From Pelagibacterales bacterium SAG-MED20 (GTDB lineage Bacteria > Pseudomonadota > Alphaproteobacteria > Pelagibacterales > Pelagibacteraceae): a DNA stretch of 34,589 nucleotides. A model generated the notes under the pieces. That model did no database searches. It saw only the letters and a list, made by a program, of their open reading frames with translations, and was not told the DNA's origin. The number at the start of each line of letters is the position of its first letter. Positions within the stretch are counted from its first letter, which is position 1. The DNA lies in assembly GCA_014653975.1 (NCBI GenBank), contig JACWDR010000006.1, positions 1-34,589 on the forward strand. Reading direction: 5' to 3'. The position numbers were made by a program, and so were the translations under genes. Shown here in pieces: positions 17,522-31,602 of the stretch.

Positions 17522-18905
17522 ATTAGCAAAAACTGAAGTTATACATTTTGTTGGTATTGGTGGTATTGGCATGAGTGGTCTTTCATTAATAATGAGAGGA
17601 ATGGGTTTTAATGTTCAAGGTAGTGATATCTCTAACAATAAAAATATTGATCGCTTAAAAAAAAATAAAATAAAAATTTTAATTAATCATAATAAAAAAA
17701 ATATAGAAAAAGCTACTATTCTTGTTATTTCTTCAGCAATAAAAAAAAATAATCCAGAATTAATAGAGGCTAGAAAAAAACAGCTACCCATTTATAAAAG
17801 AGGTGAGATGTTGGCTCATATAGTTTCTTTAACAAAAAATATTGTTGTTACAGGATCACATGGAAAAACAACAACAACATCTCTACTAACTTCAATATTT
17901 TCAAAAACAAAATTAGATCCAACTATTATTAATGGTGGTGTACTTAATTCATTAAAAAATTCTGCAAAACTTGGTAAGAGTGATTGGTGTATATTAGAAG
18001 CTGATGAGTCCGATGGAAGTTTTATACATGTACCACCAACCTATTCGATAGTTACAAATATAGATAGGGAACATATGGACTTTTATAAATCTATGAGTGA
18101 TCTTAAAAATTTATTTGTAAAATTTATAAATAAAGTACCATCTTTTGGAAAATCATTTATCTGTATTGATGATAAAAATAGTGCTGAATTACAAAAAAAA
18201 CTTAAGATAAAAAATTATTATACATATGGGACTAATCTAAAATCTCAGTTTTACATTAAGAATATAAAACAAGTAAAAGAATTTTCTGAATATGATTTAT
18301 CAATTAAACTTCCCGGCAAAAAAAATATAACAATAAAAAAAATTAAAATACCACTTTTAGGAATTCATAACATTAGAAACTCAACAGCTGCGGCTGCTGT
18401 AGCTTCAACAATTGGAATATCTAAAGCAATTATAAAAAAGGGATTAAAAGAATTTAAAGGTGTTCAAAGAAGATTTAATAAAATATTTACATATCGAGAA
18501 GTTAATTTCTATGATGATTATGCTCATCATCCAACAGAGATTAAAGAAGTTCTAAATGGAGTAAGGACCGCATATAAAAAAGAAGAAATAATTTGTGTCT
18601 TTCAACCTCATAGATTTACGAGGTTAAAGGACCTTAGAAAAGAATTTAGTCTATCATTTAAAAAAGCAGATATAGTAATTTTGTGCCCTGTATACGCCGC
18701 AGGAGAGAAAATGAAATTAGGATTTGACTATAGCAATTTTGCAAGGGAAATTATTAAAAATTCAAATGTCAAATTATTTTTGGTAGATAACCAATATCAA
18801 TTAGCAAAGTTTGTTAAAAGTAATATTTATGGAAAAAAAATAGTTATAGGTATGGGAGCTGGCAGTATTTCATCTTGGATGAAGGAACTTCCAAAATTAA
18901 TTTAA
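17511..18905 (+). CDS. murC: UDP-N-acetylmuramate--L-alanine ligase MurC
   Basis: First amino-acid-adding ligase of the muropeptide pathway. The ATG at 17511 gives 464 residues; the TTG just before it would add one residue and is not preferred. Motifs: VHFVGIGGIGMSGLS for UDP-MurNAc, TGSHGKTTTTS for ATP near 110-120, LEADESDGSF, VTNIDREHMDFY, HNIRNSTAAAAVA, DDYAHHPTEI, QPHRFTRLKDL, and VYAAGEK. All match the family, and the length is standard. It overlaps murG by 11 bases and shares one base with murB. Confidence 0.97.
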   Translation: MKIELAKTEVIHFVGIGGIGMSGLSLIMRGMGFNVQGSDISNNKNIDRLKKNKIKILINHNKKNIEKATILVISSAIKKNNPELIEARKKQLPIYKRGEMLAHIVSLTKNIVVTGSHGKTTTTSLLTSIFSKTKLDPTIINGGVLNSLKNSAKLGKSDWCILEADESDGSFIHVPPTYSIVTNIDREHMDFYKSMSDLKNLFVKFINKVPSFGKSFICIDDKNSAELQKKLKIKNYYTYGTNLKSQFYIKNIKQVKEFSEYDLSIKLPGKKNITIKKIKIPLLGIHNIRNSTAAAAVASTIGISKAIIKKGLKEFKGVQRRFNKIFTYREVNFYDDYAHHPTEIKEVLNGVRTAYKKEEIICVFQPHRFTRLKDLRKEFSLSFKKADIVILCPVYAAGEKMKLGFDYSNFAREIIKNSNVKLFLVDNQYQLAKFVKSNIYGKKIVIGMGAGSISSWMKELPKLI

Positions 18906-19813
18906 TGTTAATTGAAGAGATAAAAAAATTTTCTAGTGAAGTGGGTAGTAAATTTTATTTTGATTATGATTTAAAAAAAAGTAATTGGTTCAATATAGGA
19001 GGCAAAACAAAGGTTTATTTTAAACCTGAGTCCCTGGCAGATTTAGTGTTATTCCTGAAAAAGTTTGGAACAAGACAAAAAATTTATATTCTAGGCGCTG
19101 GATCTAATACACTTATTAGTGATAACACTTTTGATGGAGTGGTTATCAAGCTAGGCAAGAGTTTTTCTAATGTTTCAATATTACCTAATGGTATAATCGT
19201 AGCTGGTAGTGCTTGTAGTGATAAAAAATTATCTGATTTTGCTTTAGATAACAGTGTGGGTGGCTTAGAGTTTTTGGCTTGTATACCAGGTACAGTAGGA
19301 GGCGGTTTAAGAATGAATGCAGGTTGTTTTGAAAAAGAATTTAAGGATGTATTAATTTCCATACAAACAATTGATAGACTTGGTAGGGTTAACACAATAC
19401 CAGCTAATAGGATCTCATTTGAATATAGAAATAATAATTTGCCAGATGACTTAATTTTTTTAAGTGCATCCTTTAAGGGGAAAAAAAAAGAACAACAAAA
19501 AATTATAAAAAAAGTTTTCGAGTTAAAAAATAAAAAAGATAGTATCCAACCTACAAAAATCAAAACAAGTGGGAGTACATTTAAAAATCCTATCAACCAA
19601 ACTACCAGAAAGGTGTGGGAGCTCATTAAGGAGTCAGTGCCTCTTGATACTAGATTTGGTGATGCTTGCATATCAAGCAAACACTGTAATTTTTTTGTAA
19701 ATAAGAATAATGCAAGTTTTAGTGATATGAATAGATTGATAGAATTCGTTAGAGAATGTGTTGAAAAAAAAACAGGAGTAAAATTAGAAAAAGAAATTAA
19801 GATATTAAAATGA
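18905..19813 (+). CDS. murB: UDP-N-acetylenolpyruvoylglucosamine reductase MurB
   Basis: FAD enzyme that reduces UDP-enolpyruvyl-GlcNAc to UDP-MurNAc using NADPH. The ATG at 18905 shares its A with the murC stop and gives 302 residues. An upstream ATG at 18875 lies inside murC and adds ten unrelated residues. Motifs: SNWFNIGG, ILGAGSNTLI at 62-71 for FAD, GLEFLACIPGTVGGGLRMNAG, FEYRNNNLP, GSTFKNP with the catalytic Ser, and KHCNFFVNKNNAS at the end. It is the shorter alphaproteobacterial form. A 4-base overlap leads to ddl. Confidence 0.96.
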   Translation: MLIEEIKKFSSEVGSKFYFDYDLKKSNWFNIGGKTKVYFKPESLADLVLFLKKFGTRQKIYILGAGSNTLISDNTFDGVVIKLGKSFSNVSILPNGIIVAGSACSDKKLSDFALDNSVGGLEFLACIPGTVGGGLRMNAGCFEKEFKDVLISIQTIDRLGRVNTIPANRISFEYRNNNLPDDLIFLSASFKGKKKEQQKIIKKVFELKNKKDSIQPTKIKTSGSTFKNPINQTTRKVWELIKESVPLDTRFGDACISSKHCNFFVNKNNASFSDMNRLIEFVRECVEKKTGVKLEKEIKILK

Positions 19814-20730
19814 AAACGATAAAAAAAATTTTAGTTCTTTGTGGAGGAATATCGAAAGAAAGATTAATAAGTTTAGACACAGGAAAAGAGGTAGCGAAAG
19901 AATTAAAAAAAAATAAATACAATGTTAAAATTTGTGAACCAGATGACAATTTATTAAAGAATATAAAATCTTACAAACCAACAGTGATATTTAATGCATT
20001 ACATGGTCAATTTGGTGAAGATGGTTATATTCAAACGATATTAGAATCTCAAAAAATTCCGTACACTCACTCTGGTGTAATAGCTTCTGCAATTGCTATG
20101 GATAAAGAAATTTCAAAAAAAATTTTTTTAAAAAATAAAATATTAACACCAAAATATATCAAATATACCTATAAAAAAAATGAACAAGATATTATTAGAA
20201 AAATTGAAAAAAAAATAAAATTTCCAGTTGTAATTAAACCAATAAATGAAGGTTCAAGTGTGCATGTATACATTTGTACTAAAAAAAATATTTTAAAAAA
20301 ATTAAAAATTTTAAATACTTATAATCAGATTTTAATTGAAGAATTTATTCCTGGAAGAGAAATCCAAGTGGCAATAATGGGAAATAAAAAATTAGGTGTG
20401 ATAGAACTGAAGCCAAAACGAAAATTTTATGATTATGAAGCAAAGTACAATCCTAAAGCAAATACAGAACATTTAATTCCAGTAAATCTAAATAAAAAAA
20501 ATCTAAAAAAGATTAATAACATTGCATTAAAAGCCCATAAAGTAATTGGTTGTAGAGGTGTTACAAGATCAGATTTTAAATATTATAAAGGAAAATTTTA
20601 TCTATTAGAAATCAATACTCAACCAGGGATGACTAAATTATCTTTAGTACCAGAAATAGCAAACTTTGCTAACATAAGTTTTATTGAATTAATCGAGTGG
20701 ATTTTAAAAGATGCTTCAATTAATAGATAA
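19810..20730 (+). CDS. ddl: D-alanine--D-alanine ligase
   Basis: ATP-grasp enzyme that joins two D-alanines for addition by MurF. The 306 residues match DdlB in length. Motifs: LCGGISKERLISLDTG at the start, NALHGQFGEDGYIQTILE, the HSGV and AMDKEISKKIFL blocks, PVVIKPINEGSSVHV for ATP, LIEEFIPGREIQVAI, and the metal and substrate loop LLEINTQPGMTKLSLVPEIA near the end. The canonical AMDKxxxK is intact. It overlaps murB by 4 bases and ftsQ by 20 bases, so ftsQ is likely translated by coupling. Confidence 0.96.
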   Translation: MKTIKKILVLCGGISKERLISLDTGKEVAKELKKNKYNVKICEPDDNLLKNIKSYKPTVIFNALHGQFGEDGYIQTILESQKIPYTHSGVIASAIAMDKEISKKIFLKNKILTPKYIKYTYKKNEQDIIRKIEKKIKFPVVIKPINEGSSVHVYICTKKNILKKLKILNTYNQILIEEFIPGREIQVAIMGNKKLGVIELKPKRKFYDYEAKYNPKANTEHLIPVNLNKKNLKKINNIALKAHKVIGCRGVTRSDFKYYKGKFYLLEINTQPGMTKLSLVPEIANFANISFIELIEWILKDASINR

Positions 20731-21388
20731 AAAAAACACTATAGTAATATACTTGATATTTTTATTAATCTTGAGCACCACAAGTAATAAAGCTTTGCTG
20801 AATAAAAAAGAATTTTCAACCAAAATTGATCAAATTGATGTAGTAGGGCTGTCAAAAGATACTAAACTGAAAATTTTAAAAAAGTTAGATATTTTTTTTT
20901 ATGAAAATATTTTTTTTATTGGAAAAGAAGAAATAGATAAAATTATTTCTGAATATAATATTATTGAAGAATATAATATTAAGAAAATTTACCCATCAAA
21001 ATTAAATATAGAAATCAAGCCTACAAAGTTTATTGCCAAAATGTCTACCAATAATAAATTATTCGTTGGAGCTAATGGAAAAATTATTAAATCTGAAATA
21101 TATAAAAATTCATTGCCTTATATGTTTGGAAAATTTGATTCTAAAAAGTTTTTAGAATTTAAAAAGAATGTTGAAGATTCTAGTTTCAATTTTTCAGACT
21201 TCAGGTCCATTTCTTTTTTTCCTTCAAATAGATGGGATATCTTAACAAATGATGATATCTTAATTAAGTTGCCTGAAAAAAATTTATTAAACTCATTAGA
21301 CCTTGCTTACAAAATTATAGCAAGTGACCAATTTAAGGGTAAAGAGCGTATTGATTTAAGAGTTGTTAATAATTTGATTATAAAATGA
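20711..21388 (+). CDS. ftsQ: Cell division protein FtsQ
   Basis: Bitopic divisome protein that bridges early and late division proteins through its periplasmic domains. The 225 residues have a short cytoplasmic end, one membrane segment (about 10-24), a POTRA domain (about 36-105, starting KIDQIDVVGLS and ending YPSKLNIEIKPTKFIAKM), and a beta domain with NKLFVGANGKII and, near the end, GKERIDLRVVNNLIIK. Recognition rests on these features and on its place between ddl and ftsA. It is at the short end for alphaproteobacterial FtsQ, mainly through a short cytoplasmic tail. Its ATG is 20 bases inside ddl. Confidence 0.9.
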   Translation: MLQLIDKKNTIVIYLIFLLILSTTSNKALLNKKEFSTKIDQIDVVGLSKDTKLKILKKLDIFFYENIFFIGKEEIDKIISEYNIIEEYNIKKIYPSKLNIEIKPTKFIAKMSTNNKLFVGANGKIIKSEIYKNSLPYMFGKFDSKKFLEFKKNVEDSSFNFSDFRSISFFPSNRWDILTNDDILIKLPEKNLLNSLDLAYKIIASDQFKGKERIDLRVVNNLIIK

Positions 21389-22503
21389 TGAAAAGTAAAA
21401 ATTTTGAAGTTTATCTTGATTGTGGTTTGTCTAAAATAAGAGCAGGTGTTTTTAGTACGCATAACCCAAAAGATAAGTTTTATCATGAAAGTAATTTTCT
21501 CAACGATCATTCAAACATAGAAAAAGAAATACAAAAAATTATTTCTTCTTTAGAAGAAAAAACTAATGAATACTTAAAAGATGTCACATTAATGATAGAT
21601 AGTCCAAAAATGATATCTATTGGTGTATCTATATCAAAGAAGCTTGATGGTTCAAGATTACAAAAAGAAGATGTTCAATTTTTAATACAAGATGCAAAAC
21701 AACAAATTTTAAGAAGTTATTTTAATCAAAGTATTGTACATATTATAATTAAAAATTATACAATAGATAATGTAAAGTATGTTTTTTTACCTGATAGTAT
21801 AGATTGCAATCTAATAACATTAGATATTTTTTTTATATGTTTGCCGAAAGAAATAATAGAATATTATAAATTTTTTTTTACAGGATTGGATATATCAATT
21901 AATCAAATTTTTTGCTCGAGTTATACAAAATCAATAAATTATAATGATAATTTTCCCTTAATAGATAACGTATCTTTTATTGATATAGGATTTAATAAAA
22001 CATCAATTAATTGTTATGTAAAAAATGAAATCATATTTTTAGATGTTTTACCAATTGGTGGAAACCATATTACAAAAGATATTTCTAATATTTTAAAAGT
22101 TAGTTTAAAAGAAGCAGAAAATCTAAAATTATCTTTTGTTACAGATCAGAAGCTTTTAAATGAAAAAAATATTTTACCTGACCTAATCCAGAATATTATT
22201 TTTGCTAGAACAGAGGAAATACTAGAGCTATCTGGAAAATCCATAAAATTAAATTTAAATTTAAGTCAATTAGATCAATGTAAGTTAGTTTTAATGGGAG
22301 ATGGTTCAAAAATATTAGATAATAAATTTAAAGAAAAAATTTCTTTTTCAAATGATATTGATTTATTAGAAGAGACAATTGAAGATATTTGTCAATCTGG
22401 GTTTAAACTTGGCAGGAGATCAAACAAACAAGAGGTTGTAGTAGTTCCAAAAAAGCATTTAAAACAAGGCTTTTTTGAAAAACTTTTTCACCTTTTTAAA
22501 TAA
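21385..22503 (+). CDS. ftsA: Cell division protein FtsA
   Basis: Actin-like ATPase that anchors FtsZ filaments to the membrane. The 372 residues show the FtsA start (FEVYLDCGLSKIRAGVF), the SHS2/1C domain (about 75-160, with MISIGVSISKKLDGSRLQKEDVQFLIQDA), FIDIGFNKTSINCYVKNEI for the phosphate-2 loop, and GGNHITKDIS. A C-terminal amphipathic tail (KQGFFEKLFHLFK) should insert in the membrane. It is shorter than the roughly 420 residues of E. coli FtsA. Two tandem ATGs (21385, 21388) are possible starts; the first overlaps ftsQ by 4 bases. ftsZ does not follow: after a 64-base gap comes lpxC. Confidence 0.93.
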   Translation: MMKSKNFEVYLDCGLSKIRAGVFSTHNPKDKFYHESNFLNDHSNIEKEIQKIISSLEEKTNEYLKDVTLMIDSPKMISIGVSISKKLDGSRLQKEDVQFLIQDAKQQILRSYFNQSIVHIIIKNYTIDNVKYVFLPDSIDCNLITLDIFFICLPKEIIEYYKFFFTGLDISINQIFCSSYTKSINYNDNFPLIDNVSFIDIGFNKTSINCYVKNEIIFLDVLPIGGNHITKDISNILKVSLKEAENLKLSFVTDQKLLNEKNILPDLIQNIIFARTEEILELSGKSIKLNLNLSQLDQCKLVLMGDGSKILDNKFKEKISFSNDIDLLEETIEDICQSGFKLGRRSNKQEVVVVPKKHLKQGFFEKLFHLFK

Positions 22504-22567
22504 AATAGTATTTTCCCGTAACATTTCTTGTTTTTCTTAATTTTATACAAGAATTTATAAGATTTGT
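22504..22567 (+). promoter_or_regulatory. Intergenic region before lpxC, the usual place of ftsZ
   Basis: These 64 bases are the longest gap in the 21-kb block. They contain a 6-bp inverted repeat, TTCTTG at 22525-22530 and CAAGAA at 22548-22553, and TATA-rich sequence (TTTATACAAG, TTTATAAG) that could supply a -10 element for lpxC. No piece of ftsZ coding sequence is recognisable. Confidence 0.35.
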
Positions 22568-23488
22568 ATGTCGGTTTTAAATCAAAAAACAATTAAAGAA
22601 AATATTTTTCTTACAGGTTTTGGTTTACATAGTGGTCTAGGTGCAAATTTAACTATTAAGCCTGGTGAACCGAATACCGGTATCATTTTTAAAAGAACTG
22701 ATCTTAGAAATAATAACATTATAATTCCAAATCTTTTCAATGTTAGCAGTGCTGTTTTTTGCACAACAATATCTAATGAGCATGGTGTAAGTATATCGAC
22801 AATAGAGCACTTAATGGGAGCCTTATATGGGATGGGTATTGATAATGCATTAATTGAAATTGATAATCAAGAAGTACCTATTTTTGATGGATCCGCTAGA
22901 GTATTTGTTGAGTCAATATCTAATGTGGGAATCAAAAGTAGTAACGCGCCCATTAAAGTAATTAAGATTGAAAATAAAATAGAGTTTGTTGATGGAAAAA
23001 AAACAATATCAATTGAACCAAGTAAAATTAGCCTCGATATAGATTTTGAACTTAAGTATGAAAATGATCTTATAGGTACTCAGAGGAATTTAGTTAAAGT
23101 TTACGAATCAGATTTGACTGACATTTACAATTCAAGAACATTTTGTCTTTTTGAAGATATAGAAAAATTGAAAAAAATGGGTTTAGCTAAAGGAGGCAAA
23201 CTTGAAAATGCAATTGTTGTAAAAGAAAATAAAATTTTAAATGAAGAAGGACTTAGAAATGAAAAAGAATTTGTAAATCATAAAATATTAGATTGTATGG
23301 GAGATCTTTATCTGGCAGGTTTTAAAATTATTGGAAAGATAGTTTGTTCTCAGGGTGGTCATAAACTTACAAATCAGCTACTTAGAAAAGTATTTCAAAA
23401 TAAACAAAATTTTACATTATTTGAAATTAAGGAAAAAAGCATTCCTCATGCCTTTATTAACAAAGGCCATTTAAGATCTATTGCATAA
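22568..23488 (+). CDS. lpxC: UDP-3-O-acyl-N-acetylglucosamine deacetylase LpxC
   Basis: Zinc amidase that carries out the committed step of lipid A synthesis. The 306 residues align with E. coli LpxC at the zinc ligands: His81 in STIEHLMGAL, His238 and Asp242 in NHKILDCMGDL. Other family blocks are FLTGFGLHSG at the start, EVPIFDGSARVFV, SRTFCLFEDIE, GGKLENAIV, and SIPHAF near the end. The cell is therefore expected to make lipid A. It keeps the alphaproteobacterial position after the fts genes and before bamD. Confidence 0.97.
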   Translation: MSVLNQKTIKENIFLTGFGLHSGLGANLTIKPGEPNTGIIFKRTDLRNNNIIIPNLFNVSSAVFCTTISNEHGVSISTIEHLMGALYGMGIDNALIEIDNQEVPIFDGSARVFVESISNVGIKSSNAPIKVIKIENKIEFVDGKKTISIEPSKISLDIDFELKYENDLIGTQRNLVKVYESDLTDIYNSRTFCLFEDIEKLKKMGLAKGGKLENAIVVKENKILNEEGLRNEKEFVNHKILDCMGDLYLAGFKIIGKIVCSQGGHKLTNQLLRKVFQNKQNFTLFEIKEKSIPHAFINKGHLRSIA

Positions 23489-23528
23489 ATAATTTTTGCA
23501 ATATAAATATAACCTTAACAGCATTACT

Positions 23529-28070
<4,542 letters not shown>

Positions 28071-28074
<4 letters not shown>

Positions 28075-30104
28075 TTAATTCTTTTTTGATATCTAGCCCA
28101 TCCAGGGCTTGTGGTTCCTTCATCAATTTCAAAATCTTGGTTAAATTCAAAATCATCATCATCTTTAGTATCATCAAAAAATGAATTTTTTTCTAAAAAT
28201 TTTTCTGGCAATTCTTCAATAAATCTTGAGGCCATACTGTCTATCCAATCCCCTTGATAAAATCTGTTCATAGAAAATGATATTAAAGCTTTTTTTTTTG
28301 CTCTTGTTATTCCGACATAGGCCAATCTTCTTTCCTCCTCAAGACCATTTTGACCCTTTTCTTCTATAGATTTTTGATGAGGAAAAAGACCCTCTTCCCA
28401 CCCTGGAAGAAAAACAACGTCAAATTCTAACCCTTTAGAACCATGCATTGTCATCATATTGACCTTTTCTCCTTCCCAGTCTTGATCAATTGCAGTCGCA
28501 AGTGCAACATGCTCTAAGAAACTTTCTAAATCATTAAATTCTTTTAGAGCACTTAATAGTTCTTTTATATTTTCTAATCTATTTTCATTATCAACATCTT
28601 TTTTATTTTTTAGCATTGCTGAATAACCAGACTCATCTAAGACGAGTTGTAATAATTTAATATGACTAATCTTTTTTATATTTAAATCAGCCCTCCATTT
28701 ATCAATTAGAAAAAGAAAAGAGTTTAGTCCAATTTTAGTTTTTGGTTTTATCAAATTAAGTTCAATCAATTTTTTCGAAGCAATTTCTAAACTAACATTA
28801 TTTTCTTTAGAATGTTTGTGAATTAATTTTATAGTACTTTCCCCAATAGATCTTTTGGGGTTATTTACAATTCTATCAAAAGCTAAATCATCTTTAGGCT
28901 GATGGATTAGTCTTAAGTATGCTACACAATCTTTGATTTCCATTCTTTCATAAAATTTAGTACCACCTAAAATTCTATAAGGAAGTCCAATTTTTAGAAA
29001 ACGTTCTTCAAATTCCCTTGTTTGAAAGATTGCGCGGACTAAAATAGAGATATTGTTATAAGAGTAGTCTTTTTTTAAATTTTGTTCAATTTCATCTGAT
29101 ATTCCTATTGCCTCGTCTTTTCCATTTTTAAAACAATTAAGTTTAACAAGATCACCTTCTTCCATTGTAGTTTTTAAAGTTTTTCCAACTCTATTTTGAT
29201 TGTTTGCAATTAGATTGGATGCAACAGATAAGATATTTTGTGATGATCTGTAATTTTCTTCTAATCTAATTACTTTTGAATTTTTGTAAACTTGATCAAA
29301 TTCTAAAAAATTTTTAATTTCTGCCCCGCGCCAACTATAAATAGATTGGTCGTCATCACCAACACAACATATATTTTTATATTTTTCAGATAGCAAATAT
29401 AACCATCTACTTTGAATATAATTTGTGTCTTGATACTCATCAACTAATATGTATTTAAAATTTTTTGAATAAATATTTCTTATATCTGAGTTATTTTCTA
29501 AAATTTTAACAACATGTAATATTAAATCACCAAAATCACATGCGTTTAAGTCTACTAATTTTTTTTGGTAGATTTTATAAAGAGGTAATACAGTCTTTTC
29601 ATAAATATCATTTTTATTTATTGAAACTTCATTTGGATAAAAACCTTTATTTTTCCATCTATCAATAATTGATAGAATATATTTTGGTGCAAGTTGTTTG
29701 ATATCTATATCTTCAGCTTTACATATATTTTTAATTAATCTCACTTGATCGTCGGTATCTATAATTGTAAAGTTAGATGTTAGTCCAGCTGCACCAGCAT
29801 GTTTTCTTAAAAGTTTTGCACATATGGAATGAAATGTACCTAACCATGATAGACCAATAGCGTCAGAGTTAAGTATTGAACTAACCCTATTTTGCATTTC
29901 TTTTGCAGCTTTGTTTGTGAAAGTAACTGAAAGTATTTGATTAGGGAATGCTTTTTTCTTTTTAATGATATGGGCAATTCTTGAAGTAAGAACTTTAGTT
30001 TTGCCAGATCCAGCACCAGCAACTATAAGCAAGGGTCCATCAAGGTGTAAAACTGCCTCTTTTTGTGCATTATTTAGATTATTTAGATATTCAGAGTTTA
30101 TCAT
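28071..30104 (-). CDS. uvrD: ATP-dependent DNA helicase, UvrD/PcrA/Rep family
   Basis: Superfamily 1A 3'-5' helicase acting in repair or fork maintenance. The 677 residues show motifs in order: Q motif LNNAQKEAV, Walker A GAGSGKT at 30-36, Ia TFTNKAAKEM, motif II LVDEYQDTN, motif III GDDDQSIYSWRGA, motif IV RLEENYRSS, motif V MTMHGSKGLEFDVVFLPGWEEGLFPH, and motif VI EEERRLAYVGITRAKK. The C-terminal tail is short and acidic, ending in GWARYQKRIK, as in other UvrD or PcrA proteins where the tail contacts partners. UvrD, PcrA and Rep cannot be told apart by motif alone. It starts 40 bases from the divergent AsmA-like gene. Confidence 0.95.
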
Positions 30105-30144
30105 TTTTTAAATTTTCATTATAAGCTTATTAAATTTCAATAGT

Positions 30145-31602
30145 ATGAAACAAATTGTCAAATATTTTAATTCTTTAGTCGAAAAGACACTATTCAAACT
30201 TAAAAATAAAACAAATTATTTTTTATTAAGTTTTATATTTTCAATATTATTTTATCTATCCTATTTATTGATACCATCTTTTTATAACAAAACATGGGTC
30301 AAAAATATACTAGAGAATAAGTTAAAAGAAGATTTTAAAATAGATTTTATCTTATCCAATGATATTTCTTATAATATTTTTCCAAGCCCACATTTTCATA
30401 TAAAAAAATCAAAAATATTTATAACAAACAATGAAAAAAAGAAGGAATTATCAGAAATTAAAAGACTTAAGATTTATATTGGTCAAAAAAATTATTTTCA
30501 GAAGGAAAAAATTAGTGTTAATGAAATACTAATCTCTAATGCTAATTTTTCAATACAAGGGACAGATATTAAGTTTTTTAATAAAATAAGTCATAAAAAA
30601 TTTGTAGACAAGAATATTAGAGTCAATAACAGCAACATTTTTTTTAAAGACAATCAAAATGAAACAATGGCTATTGCAAAAATTAAATTTGCATCATTAT
30701 TTTATGATGATCCAAAAAAATTAAATATATTCGATTTGAAGGGAGAAGTTTTTAATATACCTTTTGATTTTTCTTTAAATAAAAATTTTACTTTAAATAA
30801 TTTAAAAGAAATTAACTTTAAATCAAAAAAATTAAAACTTAATATAAATGATAAGTCAGAAAAAATATTAAATAATCGTACTAAGGGCATAAACACACTT
30901 TCATTTTTAAATACTGTTGCTGTAACTAAATACAGTGTCGATAAAAAAGTAATATCTTTTGAATTTGATAAGTCTAAAATAAAAAATCCAAATAGAGAAT
31001 ACAGAGGAATATTATCATTCGAACCATTTGAATTTAAAATGAACTTAAATTTTAAAAAATTTGATTTATTTAAATTGTTAGATTTTGACTCTCCTTTGGG
31101 AGAGTTATTTAGATCTAAGTTATTATTTAATGAAAATTTAAATACGAATATTTCTATTAATATAGGTTCCAATGTTAATGATGAAATTTTTACATCCTCT
31201 GAGGTTAAGTTTAATATAGTCAATGGTGCAATTAACTTTGATAAAACAAAGTTGACTAATAAAAAAATAGGATTATTAGAAATAAGCAATAGCAAGCTTT
31301 ACTCTGAAAATAATAATTTAATTTTAAATGGTGATATTATGATTGATATCAAAAATTCTGATAAGTTATTTTCTTTTTTTCAAACCTCCAAAAAGTTTAG
31401 AAAACCAATAAAGGATATCCTTATTAATTTTGATTATGATTTAATAAGTAGAAAATTGACTATAAATAGAATTAAGATTGATGGGAATGAAAATAACAAT
31501 GAAATAATAGATATCATTAATGAAACTAGTGATATAGAAAAATATAATTTAAATAAAACCAAAAGAGTAATTAATAAATTATTTTCTGTTTATGCGGGGT
31601 AA
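30145..31602 (+). CDS. AsmA-like membrane-anchored protein
   Basis: The 485 residues have one membrane segment (about 25-45, FLLSFIFSILFYLSYLLIP) followed by a long periplasmic part rich in beta strands. The first block after the anchor (VKNILENKLKEDFKIDFILSNDISYNIFPSPHFHIKKSKIF) resembles the opening of AsmA proteins, where a chorein-like N-terminus leads into repeated strands. Members of this group span the envelope and are linked to lipid transport or outer-membrane protein assembly. No catalytic motif is visible. The C-terminal part is weakly conserved and A/T-rich. Its last 13 bases overlap fumC, tail to tail. Confidence 0.65.
   Translation: MKQIVKYFNSLVEKTLFKLKNKTNYFLLSFIFSILFYLSYLLIPSFYNKTWVKNILENKLKEDFKIDFILSNDISYNIFPSPHFHIKKSKIFITNNEKKKELSEIKRLKIYIGQKNYFQKEKISVNEILISNANFSIQGTDIKFFNKISHKKFVDKNIRVNNSNIFFKDNQNETMAIAKIKFASLFYDDPKKLNIFDLKGEVFNIPFDFSLNKNFTLNNLKEINFKSKKLKLNINDKSEKILNNRTKGINTLSFLNTVAVTKYSVDKKVISFEFDKSKIKNPNREYRGILSFEPFEFKMNLNFKKFDLFKLLDFDSPLGELFRSKLLFNENLNTNISINIGSNVNDEIFTSSEVKFNIVNGAINFDKTKLTNKKIGLLEISNSKLYSENNNLILNGDIMIDIKNSDKLFSFFQTSKKFRKPIKDILINFDYDLISRKLTINRIKIDGNENNNEIIDIINETSDIEKYNLNKTKRVINKLFSVYAG

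Noticed and set aside
19084..19680. Long (198-codon) minus-strand open frame inside murB
   Set aside because: MurB motifs account for every part of this stretch, and the antisense peptide has no domain or start signal.
22525..22553. Inverted repeat in the ftsA-lpxC gap as a scar of a mobile element or of ftsZ loss
   Set aside because: Only 6 bp with a 17-base loop, common by chance in such A/T-rich DNA; no target duplication or coding remnant seen.
30702..31295. Long (197-codon) minus-strand open frame inside the AsmA-like gene
   Set aside because: It is hydrophobic and Leu/Ser/Phe-rich, as expected for the mirror of a Lys/Asn-rich frame; the plus-strand frame is longer, with a proper membrane anchor.
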